NCBI RefSeq assembly: GCF_009697225.1
Contig: NZ_WIND01000007.1
Location: forward strand, 1 to 64,000
Direction of reading: 5' to 3'
Source of the DNA: Halovulum marinum
GTDB taxonomy: Bacteria; Pseudomonadota; Alphaproteobacteria; Rhodobacterales; Rhodobacteraceae
DNA length: 64,000 nt
Each line of letters begins with the position of its first letter. The first letter of the stretch is position 1. The notes below the pieces were generated by a model. That model was not told the DNA's origin, ran no database searches, and saw nothing but the letters and a program-made list of their open reading frames with translations. The translations under genes and the position numbers were made by a program. Shown in pieces: positions 15,690 through 23,874 of this stretch.

Positions 15690-17483
15690 TCACGGGGCCG
15701 CCCAGGGCAAAGGCGCGTCCGGCTCCAGCACCGGCGACGGCAGCCGGATGCCGCGATGGGTATCGACGATCCCCCGGTCGCTCAGATGCGGTCCGGCATT
15801 GCAGATCAGCGACGCGCCGAAACAGGCCTTGAACACCAGATAGGGCGGCTGCCAGGCGACGATCTCGTCCATCGCCGCGCGTATTCGGGCGAACGCGGCG
15901 GCGACCTCTGCCAGCGGCCGGTCCGCGATCAGTCCGGCCAGCGGCAGCGGCAGGCACTCGCGTACGGCGCCGTCTTTGACCACCACCAGCCCGCCGCCGC
16001 AATCGGCCAGCGCGTTCGCCGCGACGGCCATGTTGTGCTCGCCGGTGCCGAACAGCGTCAGATTGTGGCTGTCGTGCGAGACGGTGGTGCCGAACACCCC
16101 CTCCCAACGCCCCCAGTTGCGCAGCAGCCCCAGCCGCGGAGCGGGGTCGCCGCCGTAGCGGTTGATCACCGCCATGCCGGTCAGCCCGTCGGGCAGGTCG
16201 ATGCCGCCACCGGTCACCTCGGCCTCGACCGAGGCCCAGTCGGTGAAGCGCGGCCGGTCGATCAGCGCCAGCCGGACCCGGCCACGGTCGCATCCGGGGT
16301 CCAGGCGGAAATCCTTCGCGGTGTAATGCGGCAGGGCGGGCATCGCCGCCAGTTTCGCAGGGGCGGCGGCGGGCCGGCCGGTCAGTCTTCCGGCGCGGGC
16401 GACGATGCGGCCGTCCACCAGCACCAGCCGCGCCTCGAATGCACAAAGGTCGCGGAACAGCACCAGATCGGCGCGGCGTCCCGCGGCGACCGCCCCCAGG
16501 TCCGGCCGGCCGGCATGCGCGGCGGCATTGCCGGTCGCGGCGACCAGCGCCCGCACCGGATCGAGCCCGTAGCCCACCAGCCGGCGCACCACGTCGTCCA
16601 GACCGCCGCCGTGCAGCAGATCGTCCGGGAACACGTCGTCGGTACACAGGGAAAGCGAATCCGGAACGAAGCCCAGGTCGTTCAGCGCGGCGACGAACTC
16701 GGGCAGCAGGTGATCGTGCGAGCCGCGCAGTTCGACCCGCAGCCCGGCGCGCAGCTTCGCCAGCAGATCGTCGGCCGAGGTCAGTTCGTGATCGCTGTGC
16801 ACGCCCGCCGCCGCATAGGCTTGCAGCGCCGTCCCCGACAACCCGCGCGCATGGCCGTAGACCGGCTTGCCCGCCCGCAACCCGGCGCCGACGATGCCGG
16901 TGAACCGGTCCGAGCCGTCCAGCAGCGCCTGCATCGACATCAACTCGCCGATGCCGTGCAGATCCGGGCGCGCCAGCAGCTCCGCGACGGTGGCGGCGTC
17001 CAGATCGCCGCCCGCGGTCTCGTAGCCCGGCGCCGAGGGCACGCTGGACGGGCACAGCACGCGCATCCGCAGCGGCAGGGCGGCGGCGGCCCGCGCCGCC
17101 CAGTCCACGCCGTCCGCGCCGTGCGTGTTCGCCAGCTCGTGCGGGTCCCACAGCACCGTGGTCACGCCGCGCGGCAGCACCGCCGCCGCGTACTCTGCCG
17201 GGGTGACCATCGAGCTTTCCACATGCATGTGGCTGTCGATCAGGCCGGGGGCGACGTACCCGCCGTCGGCCTCGATCACCTCGGCCGCATCGTTGCGAAG
17301 GCCGGGGGCATGCACGCTGGCGATCAGCGGCCCCACCAGGCCGACGTCCGCCGGCCGCACCTCGCCCAGCGCGGTATCGACCACCTGACCGCCGCGGATC
17401 AGCAGGTCGAACGGCATCTCGCCCAGCGCCGCTTGCACCGCGCGGCGGCGCAGCTCTGGCCCACTCAGGTCGGCTTCAGGCAT
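15690..17483 (-). CDS. ade: Adenine deaminase
   Basis: A 597-residue amidohydrolase that deaminates adenine to hypoxanthine in purine salvage, cytosolic. The metal-binding motif is GLIDSHMHVESSMVTP (about 80-95). Further family segments are WDPHELANTHG, YGHARGLSG, GVHSDHE and SLCTDDVFPDDL. The C-terminal adenine-deaminase domain is present (GTTVSHDSHNLTLFGTGE, PYLVFKACFGASLICN). Length matches the family. Its start overlaps the nucleoside hydrolase gene by eight bases, so it is the last gene of the operon running from the lacI-type gene. Release of adenine by the hydrolase followed by deamination gives a coherent pathway. Confidence 0.93.
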   Translation of the reverse strand: MPEADLSGPELRRRAVQAALGEMPFDLLIRGGQVVDTALGEVRPADVGLVGPLIASVHAPGLRNDAAEVIEADGGYVAPGLIDSHMHVESSMVTPAEYAAAVLPRGVTTVLWDPHELANTHGADGVDWAARAAAALPLRMRVLCPSSVPSAPGYETAGGDLDAATVAELLARPDLHGIGELMSMQALLDGSDRFTGIVGAGLRAGKPVYGHARGLSGTALQAYAAAGVHSDHELTSADDLLAKLRAGLRVELRGSHDHLLPEFVAALNDLGFVPDSLSLCTDDVFPDDLLHGGGLDDVVRRLVGYGLDPVRALVAATGNAAAHAGRPDLGAVAAGRRADLVLFRDLCAFEARLVLVDGRIVARAGRLTGRPAAAPAKLAAMPALPHYTAKDFRLDPGCDRGRVRLALIDRPRFTDWASVEAEVTGGGIDLPDGLTGMAVINRYGGDPAPRLGLLRNWGRWEGVFGTTVSHDSHNLTLFGTGEHNMAVAANALADCGGGLVVVKDGAVRECLPLPLAGLIADRPLAEVAAAFARIRAAMDEIVAWQPPYLVFKACFGASLICNAGPHLSDRGIVDTHRGIRLPSPVLEPDAPLPWAAP

Positions 17484-18378
17484 GGTCTTGCACCTTCTTC
17501 AATGCGTCGAGGCAGTGGCGGGCCGCGTCCGGCGCGACCCGCGTCGCCAGCCGGTGCGGCCCGTGCCGGTCGGGCGCGAACGCGGTCCTTCCGCAGTCGG
17601 GCCCGTCGGCCAGCTCGATCCGCATCTGCGCCGGCGCGAAGGCGACCATGGCGGGCATCACCAGCGCCAGCGCGGCGATCGGGTCGTAGATCGCCATCCG
17701 CGTGCGACCGCGGCTCAGCGCGATGTCGAGGTAGCCGCCCAGCAGGTCCGACAGCAGCGGGCTCGAAAGCCCGGGCAGGTCCTCCGGGCCGAACGTCGCC
17801 TGCCGGCACGCCTGCAGATCGACCACTGCCAGCGGCACCGGGCCGCGGGCGATCCGGTCCGCCGCCTCGGGATCGGCGAGGGCGTTGAACTCGGCCGCCG
17901 GCGTGTGGTTGCCGCGCCCGGCCGAGCCGCCCATCCAGACGATCCGCCCGATGCGGGCGTATTGCGCGGGGCGGCTGTGCGCCAGCGCCGCGAGGTTGGT
18001 CAGCGGTCCCAGCGCGAGGATGGTGGCGGGCTCGTCATCGCCTGCGTCGAGAAACCGCGCCAGCCCGTCGGCGGCGGCGGGCAGGGGCGCGGCGCTATCC
18101 GGCTCCGGCAGGTGGGCGCCCCGGCTCTGCATACCGCGCGGGCCGAGGATGCGGGCGGCGTGCTCGGCCGGACGGCGAAGCGGTCGATCCGCGCCGGCGA
18201 ACAACGGCCCGAAGCCGCCGAAGGCGCGCGCGGCGCCCAGCGCGTTGCGCGTCACCTGCGGCAGCGGCGCGTTGCCCGCGACCAGCGACACGCCGGCCGG
18301 TTGCAGGCCATGGACCCGCAGCAGCAGCAGCGCCCACAGATCGTCGAAGCCGAAATCGGTGTCGACCCACAGCCGCAT
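17476..18378 (-). CDS. Nucleoside hydrolase (inosine/uridine-preferring family)
   Basis: A 300-residue enzyme expected to split a nucleoside into base and ribose. The N-terminal Ca2+-binding motif reads DTDFGFDDLWALLLL (6-20), a variant of DTDPGxDDAxA with F for P. The central MGGSAG segment (WMGGSAGRGNH) and EFNALADPEAA match the family. The C-terminal motif is YDPIAAL where many members have HDP, so the leaving-group acid may differ or purine specificity may be altered. It starts one base inside the ATPase stop (TGATG) and overlaps ade by eight bases. The neighbours imply a purine nucleoside, probably adenosine, as substrate. Confidence 0.88.
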   Translation of the reverse strand: MRLWVDTDFGFDDLWALLLLRVHGLQPAGVSLVAGNAPLPQVTRNALGAARAFGGFGPLFAGADRPLRRPAEHAARILGPRGMQSRGAHLPEPDSAAPLPAAADGLARFLDAGDDEPATILALGPLTNLAALAHSRPAQYARIGRIVWMGGSAGRGNHTPAAEFNALADPEAADRIARGPVPLAVVDLQACRQATFGPEDLPGLSSPLLSDLLGGYLDIALSRGRTRMAIYDPIAALALVMPAMVAFAPAQMRIELADGPDCGRTAFAPDRHGPHRLATRVAPDAARHCLDALKKVQDHA

Positions 18379-19406
18379 CAGGCGGTCCCGAGCGGGCAGG
18401 CGGTTTCGGGCGGCAGATCGAACGCCACCTGGTCGCCGATCGCCAGCCGCTCCGCGCCCGCCGGGGCGTCGGCGCGGATCCGGCCCAGCGCGCTGTCGAG
18501 CACATATTCGCGCGTCGTGCCGGCAAAGGCGACCCCGGCGACGCGGCCGCGCAGTTCGCCGCTGCCGACGCGCACGCCGCCGGGCCGCCAGGCCAATGCC
18601 GCGACGTCGCCCGGCACCCGGTGCGGCACCCGGTGCGGCACCGTGCCCTCGGGGCCCTTCAGCCCCTCGGGAACCACGTCGAAGATGTTCTCGAAGCCGA
18701 CGAAATCCGCCGCGAACCGGGTGCGCGGCCGGGCATAGAGGCCCTCGGGCGTGTCCAGCTGCTCGATCCGGCCGTCGCGCATCAGCACGATGCGGTCGGA
18801 CAGCGCCAGCGCCTCGGCCTGGTCGTGGGTGACGAACACCATGGTCACGCCGGTGGCGCGCTGCACGCGCTGCAACTCGTTGCGCATCTCCAGCCGCAGC
18901 CGCGCGTCCAGGTTCGACAACGGCTCGTCCAGCAGCAGCACGTCCGGCTCCATCACCAGCGAGCGGGCCAGCGCCAGCCGCTGCTGTTGCCCGCCCGACA
19001 TCTCGGCCGGCTTGCGCCGCGCCAGGTGGTCGAGGCCCACGGTGGCCAGCCCGTCGCGCGTGCGGCGCTCGATCTCGGCGCCGCGCATCCGCTTCAGGCG
19101 CAGCCCGAAGGCGACGTTCTCGAACGCGGTCAGGTGCGGGAACAGCGCGTAGGACTGGAACACCAGCCCGACGTTGCGCCGGTTGGCCGGCACCCGGGTC
19201 ACGTCGCGCCCGGCGATGCCGATCCGCCCGGCGCGCGGCGCCAGCAGCCCGGCGATGGCGCGCATCGTGGTCGACTTGCCGCAGCCCGAAGGGCCCAGCA
19301 GCGAGATCAGCTCGCCCTGCCGCACGTCCAGCGACAGGTCCGGCACCGCGATGGTGTCGCCATAGGCAAGGGTCAGCGACTGCAGCGAGACGAAGGCATC
19401 AGACAT
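18378..19406 (-). CDS. ABC transporter ATP-binding protein (PotA-like) of the purine operon
   Basis: A 342-residue importer ATPase. Walker A GPSGCGKST, Q-loop LVFQSYALFPHL, signature MSGGQQQRLALAR, Walker B LLLDEPLSNLD and switch histidine FVTHDQAEAL are all intact. A C-terminal TOBE domain (about 265-335) follows, interrupted by a short in-frame VPHRVPHRVPG repeat. ATG 19406 lies inside the end of the permease gene (8-base overlap). The sequence branch is the polyamine/iron type, yet the neighbours are purine salvage enzymes, so the substrate is more likely a nucleoside or base than a polyamine. Confidence 0.9.
   Translation of the reverse strand: MSDAFVSLQSLTLAYGDTIAVPDLSLDVRQGELISLLGPSGCGKSTTMRAIAGLLAPRAGRIGIAGRDVTRVPANRRNVGLVFQSYALFPHLTAFENVAFGLRLKRMRGAEIERRTRDGLATVGLDHLARRKPAEMSGGQQQRLALARSLVMEPDVLLLDEPLSNLDARLRLEMRNELQRVQRATGVTMVFVTHDQAEALALSDRIVLMRDGRIEQLDTPEGLYARPRTRFAADFVGFENIFDVVPEGLKGPEGTVPHRVPHRVPGDVAALAWRPGGVRVGSGELRGRVAGVAFAGTTREYVLDSALGRIRADAPAGAERLAIGDQVAFDLPPETACPLGTA
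18613..18645. repeat. 12-bp in-frame tandem repeat inside the ATPase gene
   Basis: GGCACCCGGTGC occurs at 18613-18624 and 18625-18636, with a partial third copy after it. Each unit adds four residues to a loop of the TOBE region, so copy changes would keep the frame. Confidence 0.75.
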
Positions 19407-20184
19407 AGCGCGAGAACCCGAGGAATTTTTCCGCCGCGAAGACGATCGCGACCGAGAGGAAGGCCAGCAGCGCCGACAGCGCCGCGACCGAGGGATCGTA
19501 GGTGATTTCCATGTAGGCCAGCATGTCGATCGGCAGCGTGCGCACGCCGGGGCCGGACAGGAACAGCGACACCGGCACCTGGTTGAACGAGGTGACGAAG
19601 CCCAGGATGAAGGCCGCCAGCACGCCGGCACGGATGTTCGGCAGCACCACCTTGAAGAACGCCTGCAGCCGGGTGCAGCCCAGCAGCACCGCGGCCTCTT
19701 CCATGTCGGCGCGCAGGTTGTGCAGCGAGGACGACACCACCCGCACCGCGTAGGGCAGCACCAGCGCGGTATGCGCCAGGAACAGCGCCAGGGTCACCCC
19801 GACGCCGGTGGGCACCACCAGGTAGCGCAGCAGCGCCAGCCCGACGATGATGCCGGGCACGATGATCGGCGCCGCGACGATGATGCGTACGGTCTCGGCC
19901 CCCGGCAGGTCGTAGCGGTTCAGCGCGTAGGCGGCGGGCACGCCCAGCGCCAGCGCCGCCAGCGTGCCGAACACCGCCAGGAACATCGACAGCGCGAAGC
20001 TGGCCTGGAAGCTCTCGACGGTGAAGACCTTCAGGTACCATTTCAGCGACAGCCCGTCGGGCGGGAAGGCCAGCGAGTTACCGGCCGACAGCCCGGCCAG
20101 GATGATGATCACGAACGGCCCGATCAGGAAGGTCAGCACCAGCGCCAGGACAACACGGGAGGCCAGGGTCGGCATGCCGGTCAT
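19399..20184 (-). CDS. ABC transporter permease (PotC-like) of the purine operon
   Basis: A 261-residue inner-membrane protein with about six helices and the EAA loop MEEAAVLLGCTRLQAFFKVVLPNIRAG. It pairs with the product of the preceding gene to form the pore. ATG 20184 overlaps the previous stop (ATGA), and is preferred to ATG 20175 for that reason. Its 3' end overlaps the ATPase start. Confidence 0.88.
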   Translation of the reverse strand: MTGMPTLASRVVLALVLTFLIGPFVIIILAGLSAGNSLAFPPDGLSLKWYLKVFTVESFQASFALSMFLAVFGTLAALALGVPAAYALNRYDLPGAETVRIIVAAPIIVPGIIVGLALLRYLVVPTGVGVTLALFLAHTALVLPYAVRVVSSSLHNLRADMEEAAVLLGCTRLQAFFKVVLPNIRAGVLAAFILGFVTSFNQVPVSLFLSGPGVRTLPIDMLAYMEITYDPSVAALSALLAFLSVAIVFAAEKFLGFSRYV

Positions 20185-21002
20185 CTCCGCGCCGTGGCGA
20201 TGCGCTTCAGCAGCAGGTTGGCCGAGAAGCTCATCACGATCAGGATCATCGCGATCACGCTGGCCGAGACGAAGTCGTTGGCGACGTTGACCCGCTGGTA
20301 GAGCAGCGTCTCCAGCATCAGCACCTTCGAGCCGCCCAGGATCGCCGGGGTGATGTAGGCGGTCAGCGATCCGGTGAACACCAGCGTGCCGCCCATCACC
20401 AGCCCCTCGCGGGTCAGCGGCAGGATCACCCGGGTGAACACCTGCAGCCAGTTCGCGCCCAGCACGCGCGCCGCCGGGATCGCGTCGCGCGGCATGTTCT
20501 CCATCGCCGAGACCAGCGAGATGATCATCAGCGGCAGGAACAGCTGCAGAAGCCCCAGGAACACCGCGGTCTCGGTGAACAGCAGGCGCACCGGCGTCTC
20601 GGACAGGCCCAGCCCGACGATGGCGTCGTTGACGATCCCGGTGCGGCCGAGGATCACGATCCAGGCATAGGTGCGCGCCACCGGCGAGATCATCAGCGGC
20701 AGCACCACCAGCCCGAACACCTGGCCGCGGCGCCTGCCGTCCAGGTTGGTGATCGCGAACGCCGCGCCGTAGCCGATCACCGCCGACGTCGCCGCCACCA
20801 GCACGCCCAGTTTCAGCGTGCGCCAGAACACCGTCCGGTTCAGCGGCTCGGAGAAGAACTCGACATAGCCCGACAGCGACCATTGCCCGTCCGCGCGGAA
20901 CGCCTCGGACAGCAGGATGCCGACCGGGACCATGAACAGCGCCGCGGTGAAGATCGCCGCCGGCAGCGCAAGGGCGAACCCGGTGGTGCGGTTCTCGAAC
21001 AT
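20181..21002 (-). CDS. ABC transporter permease (PotB-like) of the purine operon
   Basis: A 273-residue inner-membrane protein with about six helices. The EAA-loop region reads PRDAIPAARVLGANWLQVFTRVILPLTREG, with the loop's usual E-A-A weakly kept. First permease of the importer. It begins 63 bases after the binding-protein gene, beyond a strong hairpin at 21031-21059. Confidence 0.88.
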   Translation of the reverse strand: MFENRTTGFALALPAAIFTAALFMVPVGILLSEAFRADGQWSLSGYVEFFSEPLNRTVFWRTLKLGVLVAATSAVIGYGAAFAITNLDGRRRGQVFGLVVLPLMISPVARTYAWIVILGRTGIVNDAIVGLGLSETPVRLLFTETAVFLGLLQLFLPLMIISLVSAMENMPRDAIPAARVLGANWLQVFTRVILPLTREGLVMGGTLVFTGSLTAYITPAILGGSKVLMLETLLYQRVNVANDFVSASVIAMILIVMSFSANLLLKRIATARR

Positions 21003-21030
21003 CTGCAGCCTATCTGGACGGAGGGCGGCC

Positions 21031-21059
21031 GGCGAGGGCGGCGCGATGCCGCCCTCGCC
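21031..21059 (-). promoter_or_regulatory. Intergenic hairpin after the binding-protein gene of the purine operon
   Basis: A perfect 12-bp stem, GGCGAGGGCGGC at 21031-21042 with GCCGCCCTCGCC at 21048-21059, has a 5-base loop. No T-run follows in the direction of transcription. It fits differential expression within the operon, as in the two other importer operons of this window. Confidence 0.6.
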
Positions 21060-21065
21060 TCCGGG

Positions 21066-22082
21066 TCACTGGATGACGGTCTTGTTCCAGCGGTCGATCC
21101 ATGCCTCGCGCTGGTCGAGGATCACCGCCGGGTCCATGATCGTCAGCGAGTTGATCAGCTCGGCGCCGTAGGTCAGGTTCTCGGCGGCCTCGGCCGACAC
21201 CTCGACCGCGGCGTTGGCGGGGCTGTCTATGCCCAGCTCTGCCAGCCGGGTCTGGACCTCGGTCGACAGCCAGTAGTCCATGAACTGCAGCGCCAGATCC
21301 TCGTTGCCGTTGCCCCTGGTCATCACCATGACGTTCATGCCGCCGGTCTGCCCCTCCGCGGGTTCGGCCCACTCGAACGGCAGGTCGGTGCCGCGGAAGC
21401 GCGACCAGGCGAAGCGGCCGATCGGGGCGGCGATCACCTCCTCCTGCTGCATCAGCTGCGCCAGCTGCGAGGAGCGCTCGTAGAAGGTGACGATGTCGTC
21501 GGCGTTCTCGCCCACCGTGTCGATGGTCTGCAGGATGTCGTCCTGGCCCAGCGCCTGACCCAGCATCATCAGCACCAGCGGCGCCTGCGTGGTCGAGATC
21601 GCGGGCAGCGCCACGCGGCCCTTCACCTCGTCCGACAGCAGGTCGGCCCAGCTGTTCACCTCGACCAGGTCGCTGCGATAGACGATCGAGGTGGCGTAGA
21701 AGGTATAGCCGACACCAAGATTGCCGCCCAGCGGATCCTGCGCCGCCGGGTAGAGCTGGTCGAAGCTGGACAGCTTCGAGGTGTCGATCGGCGCCAGCAA
21801 TTCCTTGCGCGCCAGCGCCAGCGCGTCGTGCGCCGACATCACCGCCATGTCGACCACCGGGTCGGCGGCATAGGCCTCGATCTTGGCCATGCGCTCGACC
21901 GAGTTGCCGGTCTCGACCACCAGCTCGCAGCCGCAGATCTCCTCGAACGGGTCGTAGACGGCCTCCTTGAAGGCGTCCTGGGCGAAGGAATAGACCGAGA
22001 TGGTCAGGGTGTTTTCCGCCGCCTGGGCGGCGCCGGCGGCCAGCCCGAGGGCGGCGGTCAGAACGGGCAGATAACGCATCAT
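21066..22082 (-). CDS. Periplasmic substrate-binding protein (SBP_bac_8-like) of the purine operon
   Basis: A 338-residue exported protein with a signal peptide of about 21 residues (cleavage after GAAQA). Mature start LTISVYSFAQDAFKEAVYDPFEE and the segments YTFYATSIVYRSDLV and SWADLLSDEVKGRVALP are of the PotD/extracellular-solute-binding type. ATG 22082 is preceded by AAGGAG with six bases spacing and overlaps the regulator's stop (ATGA). Context with nucleoside hydrolase and adenine deaminase suggests it binds a purine nucleoside or base. That would be an uncommon ligand for this family, so the ligand remains an inference. Confidence 0.88.
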   Translation of the reverse strand: MMRYLPVLTAALGLAAGAAQAAENTLTISVYSFAQDAFKEAVYDPFEEICGCELVVETGNSVERMAKIEAYAADPVVDMAVMSAHDALALARKELLAPIDTSKLSSFDQLYPAAQDPLGGNLGVGYTFYATSIVYRSDLVEVNSWADLLSDEVKGRVALPAISTTQAPLVLMMLGQALGQDDILQTIDTVGENADDIVTFYERSSQLAQLMQQEEVIAAPIGRFAWSRFRGTDLPFEWAEPAEGQTGGMNVMVMTRGNGNEDLALQFMDYWLSTEVQTRLAELGIDSPANAAVEVSAEAAENLTYGAELINSLTIMDPAVILDQREAWIDRWNKTVIQ

Positions 22083-23071
22083 GAGACACTCCTTGCTGGG
22101 TCGGTGACCGGTCGCTCTTGCGGCAGGCCGGTTGAGTCCCGCTGGATCGCGATCATCGGAACGACCGACGGCGGCGGGATTTCGGCGGCGCCCGACAGGC
22201 GGGCGTCGAGATAGCTCAGCGCGCGGTGCGCGATCTCGGGCACATCGGGCGCGATGGTGGACAGCGACGGGCGCAGGTGCTCGCCGAAGGGCAGGTTGTC
22301 GAAGCCGATCACGCTCAGCCGGCCGGGCACGGCGATGTCCAGGGTCTGCGCCTCGGACAGCAGCTTCAGCGCCAGCAGGTCGGTCGAGGTGACGATGGCG
22401 GTGACGCCGCCGGCAAGCGCGGCCAGCAGATCGGGCGCGGCCTCGCTGGTCCAGCACACGCGGTGCCCGGTGCCGCCGCGGCGCGCCAGGCATTCGGCGG
22501 CGCCGGCGATGCGGTCCTGCTGCACCTCGGATCGCGGATCCTCGCCGGCCAGCAGGAACCGCCGGTGGCCCATGTCCATCAGGAGGCCGGCGGCCAGCCG
22601 TCCGCCCTGCCGGTGGTCGGCCGACACCGTGTTCGCCGGATCCGAGGCGGCGTTGATCACCGCCAGCGGCACGTCGGTTTCGGTCACCCGTGTGCCGCGG
22701 TGCGGCACGATGACGATGCCGTCCACGCCGCGCCGCACCAGCCGCTCGATCGCCGCGGCCTGTCCCGCGGCGTCGCTGCGCGAATCGGCGATCAGCACGC
22801 CGAAGCCGCGGCTGTCGGCGGCGGCCTCGATGTTGTGCGCCAGCCGCGGAAACAGCGGGTTGGTCAGGTTCGGCATCACCAGCCCGAGGATGCCGCTGCG
22901 CCCGGTCTTCAGCGCGCGCGCCGCCGGGCTGGGGTGATAGCCGACCTTGCCGGCATGCTCTCGGATCCGGCGGGCAAGCTCGTCCGAAACGCGCCCCTTG
23001 CCGGACAGCGCGTTCGACACCGTGGCGGTGGAGACGCCCAGATCGCGCGCGATACTCTTGATGCTACTCAT
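22079..23071 (-). CDS. LacI-family transcriptional regulator
   Basis: A 330-residue repressor-type protein. The N-terminal helix-turn-helix reads SIKSIARDLGVSTATVSNALSG (3-24) followed by the hinge helix PSPAARALKTG. The periplasmic-binding-like effector domain covers about 60-325. ATG 23071 is used; the frame upstream has no good start. It is the first gene of the operon and overlaps the binding-protein gene by four bases, so it controls its own transport and salvage genes. The effector is probably a purine compound, by context. A likely operator lies 16 bases upstream. Confidence 0.92.
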   Translation of the reverse strand: MSSIKSIARDLGVSTATVSNALSGKGRVSDELARRIREHAGKVGYHPSPAARALKTGRSGILGLVMPNLTNPLFPRLAHNIEAAADSRGFGVLIADSRSDAAGQAAAIERLVRRGVDGIVIVPHRGTRVTETDVPLAVINAASDPANTVSADHRQGGRLAAGLLMDMGHRRFLLAGEDPRSEVQQDRIAGAAECLARRGGTGHRVCWTSEAAPDLLAALAGGVTAIVTSTDLLALKLLSEAQTLDIAVPGRLSVIGFDNLPFGEHLRPSLSTIAPDVPEIAHRALSYLDARLSGAAEIPPPSVVPMIAIQRDSTGLPQERPVTDPARSVS

Positions 23072-23086
23072 GTTCGGCACCCATGC

Positions 23087-23098
23087 TAAATCGTTTAA
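23087..23098. promoter_or_regulatory. Candidate LacI-type operator upstream of the purine operon
   Basis: TAAATCGTTTAA is an A+T-rich near-palindrome centred on CG, the usual layout of LacI-family operators. It stands out in GC-rich surroundings and lies 16 bases before the regulator's start, fitting autoregulation of the whole operon. Confidence 0.6.
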
Positions 23099-23168
23099 CC
23101 AAATCCGCCGGCGAGTCAATCCTCGTCTCCCGGCGCCAGCGCGGGCGGCATGGCGGTGCCCAATTTTT

Positions 23169-23180
23169 GGTCAGTTGACC
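23169..23180. promoter_or_regulatory. Short perfect dyad GGTCA-GT-TGACC
   Basis: An exact inverted repeat of five-base arms in the 218-base gap between the divergent lacI and nasT genes. It may be an operator for an unidentified regulator of nasTS. The remaining gap shows no gene. Confidence 0.3.
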
Positions 23181-23289
23181 CCGATGCCGCCCAGCACGCA
23201 GGCGAACCCGGCGGCAATCGCAAAACCTGCCCCCTGCGCGTGCGCCAAACGCTTTACCTGCCGGCGCGAGAGCGTCATGCGGGCACATC

Positions 23290-23874
23290 ATGCCGGAGAA
23301 GCTTTCCATCATTGTCGTCGAGCAGGACCGGGAACGGGCCCTGATGATCGTCGACAGCCTGATGGAGGCCGGCGACAACGACATTCAGGTGATCTCGGAA
23401 GTGTCCAGCCTGGCGCGGCGGATCTCCGAGCGGAATCCGGACATCGTGCTGGTCGACATCACCAACCCCTCGCGCGACATGATCGAGGAACTGACGCTGG
23501 CCACGGCGCCGCTGGACCGCCCGGTCGCCATGTTCGTCGACCAGAGCGAGGACAGCCTGACCAAGGCGGCGATCGAGGCCGGGGTGTCGGCCTATGTCGT
23601 CGACGATCTGCGCCCCGAGCGGATCCGGCCGATCGTCACCGCCGCCATCGCCCGCTACAACATGTTCCGCCGGATGCGCGACGAGCTGGCCGAGACCCGC
23701 CGCGCGCTGGAGGAGCGCAAGGTGATCGACCGGGCCAAGGGCCTGCTGATGAAGGCGCGCGGGATCAGCGAGGACGAGGCCTACGGGCTGCTCCGCAAGG
23801 CGGCGATGGACCAGGGGCGGAAGATCTCCGAGGTCGCGCAGTCGCTGGTGCTGGCGGCGGACCTGCTGTCATGA
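23290..23874 (+). CDS. nasT: ANTAR-domain response regulator/antiterminator NasT
   Basis: A 194-residue cytosolic RNA-binding regulator of nitrate assimilation. The N-terminal receiver-like domain (about 4-120) keeps E11, D13 and the acceptor position D56 (VLVDITNPS). The C-terminal ANTAR domain (about 128-190) contains KVIDRAKGLLMKARGISEDEAYGLLRKAAM. NasT binds two-hexaloop leader RNA and prevents termination; without nitrate it is held by NasS. Both partners are here: nasS overlaps by four bases, and a matching leader is found before nrtA at 25159-25265. ATG 23290 opens the frame. Confidence 0.93.
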   Translation: MPEKLSIIVVEQDRERALMIVDSLMEAGDNDIQVISEVSSLARRISERNPDIVLVDITNPSRDMIEELTLATAPLDRPVAMFVDQSEDSLTKAAIEAGVSAYVVDDLRPERIRPIVTAAIARYNMFRRMRDELAETRRALEERKVIDRAKGLLMKARGISEDEAYGLLRKAAMDQGRKISEVAQSLVLAADLLS

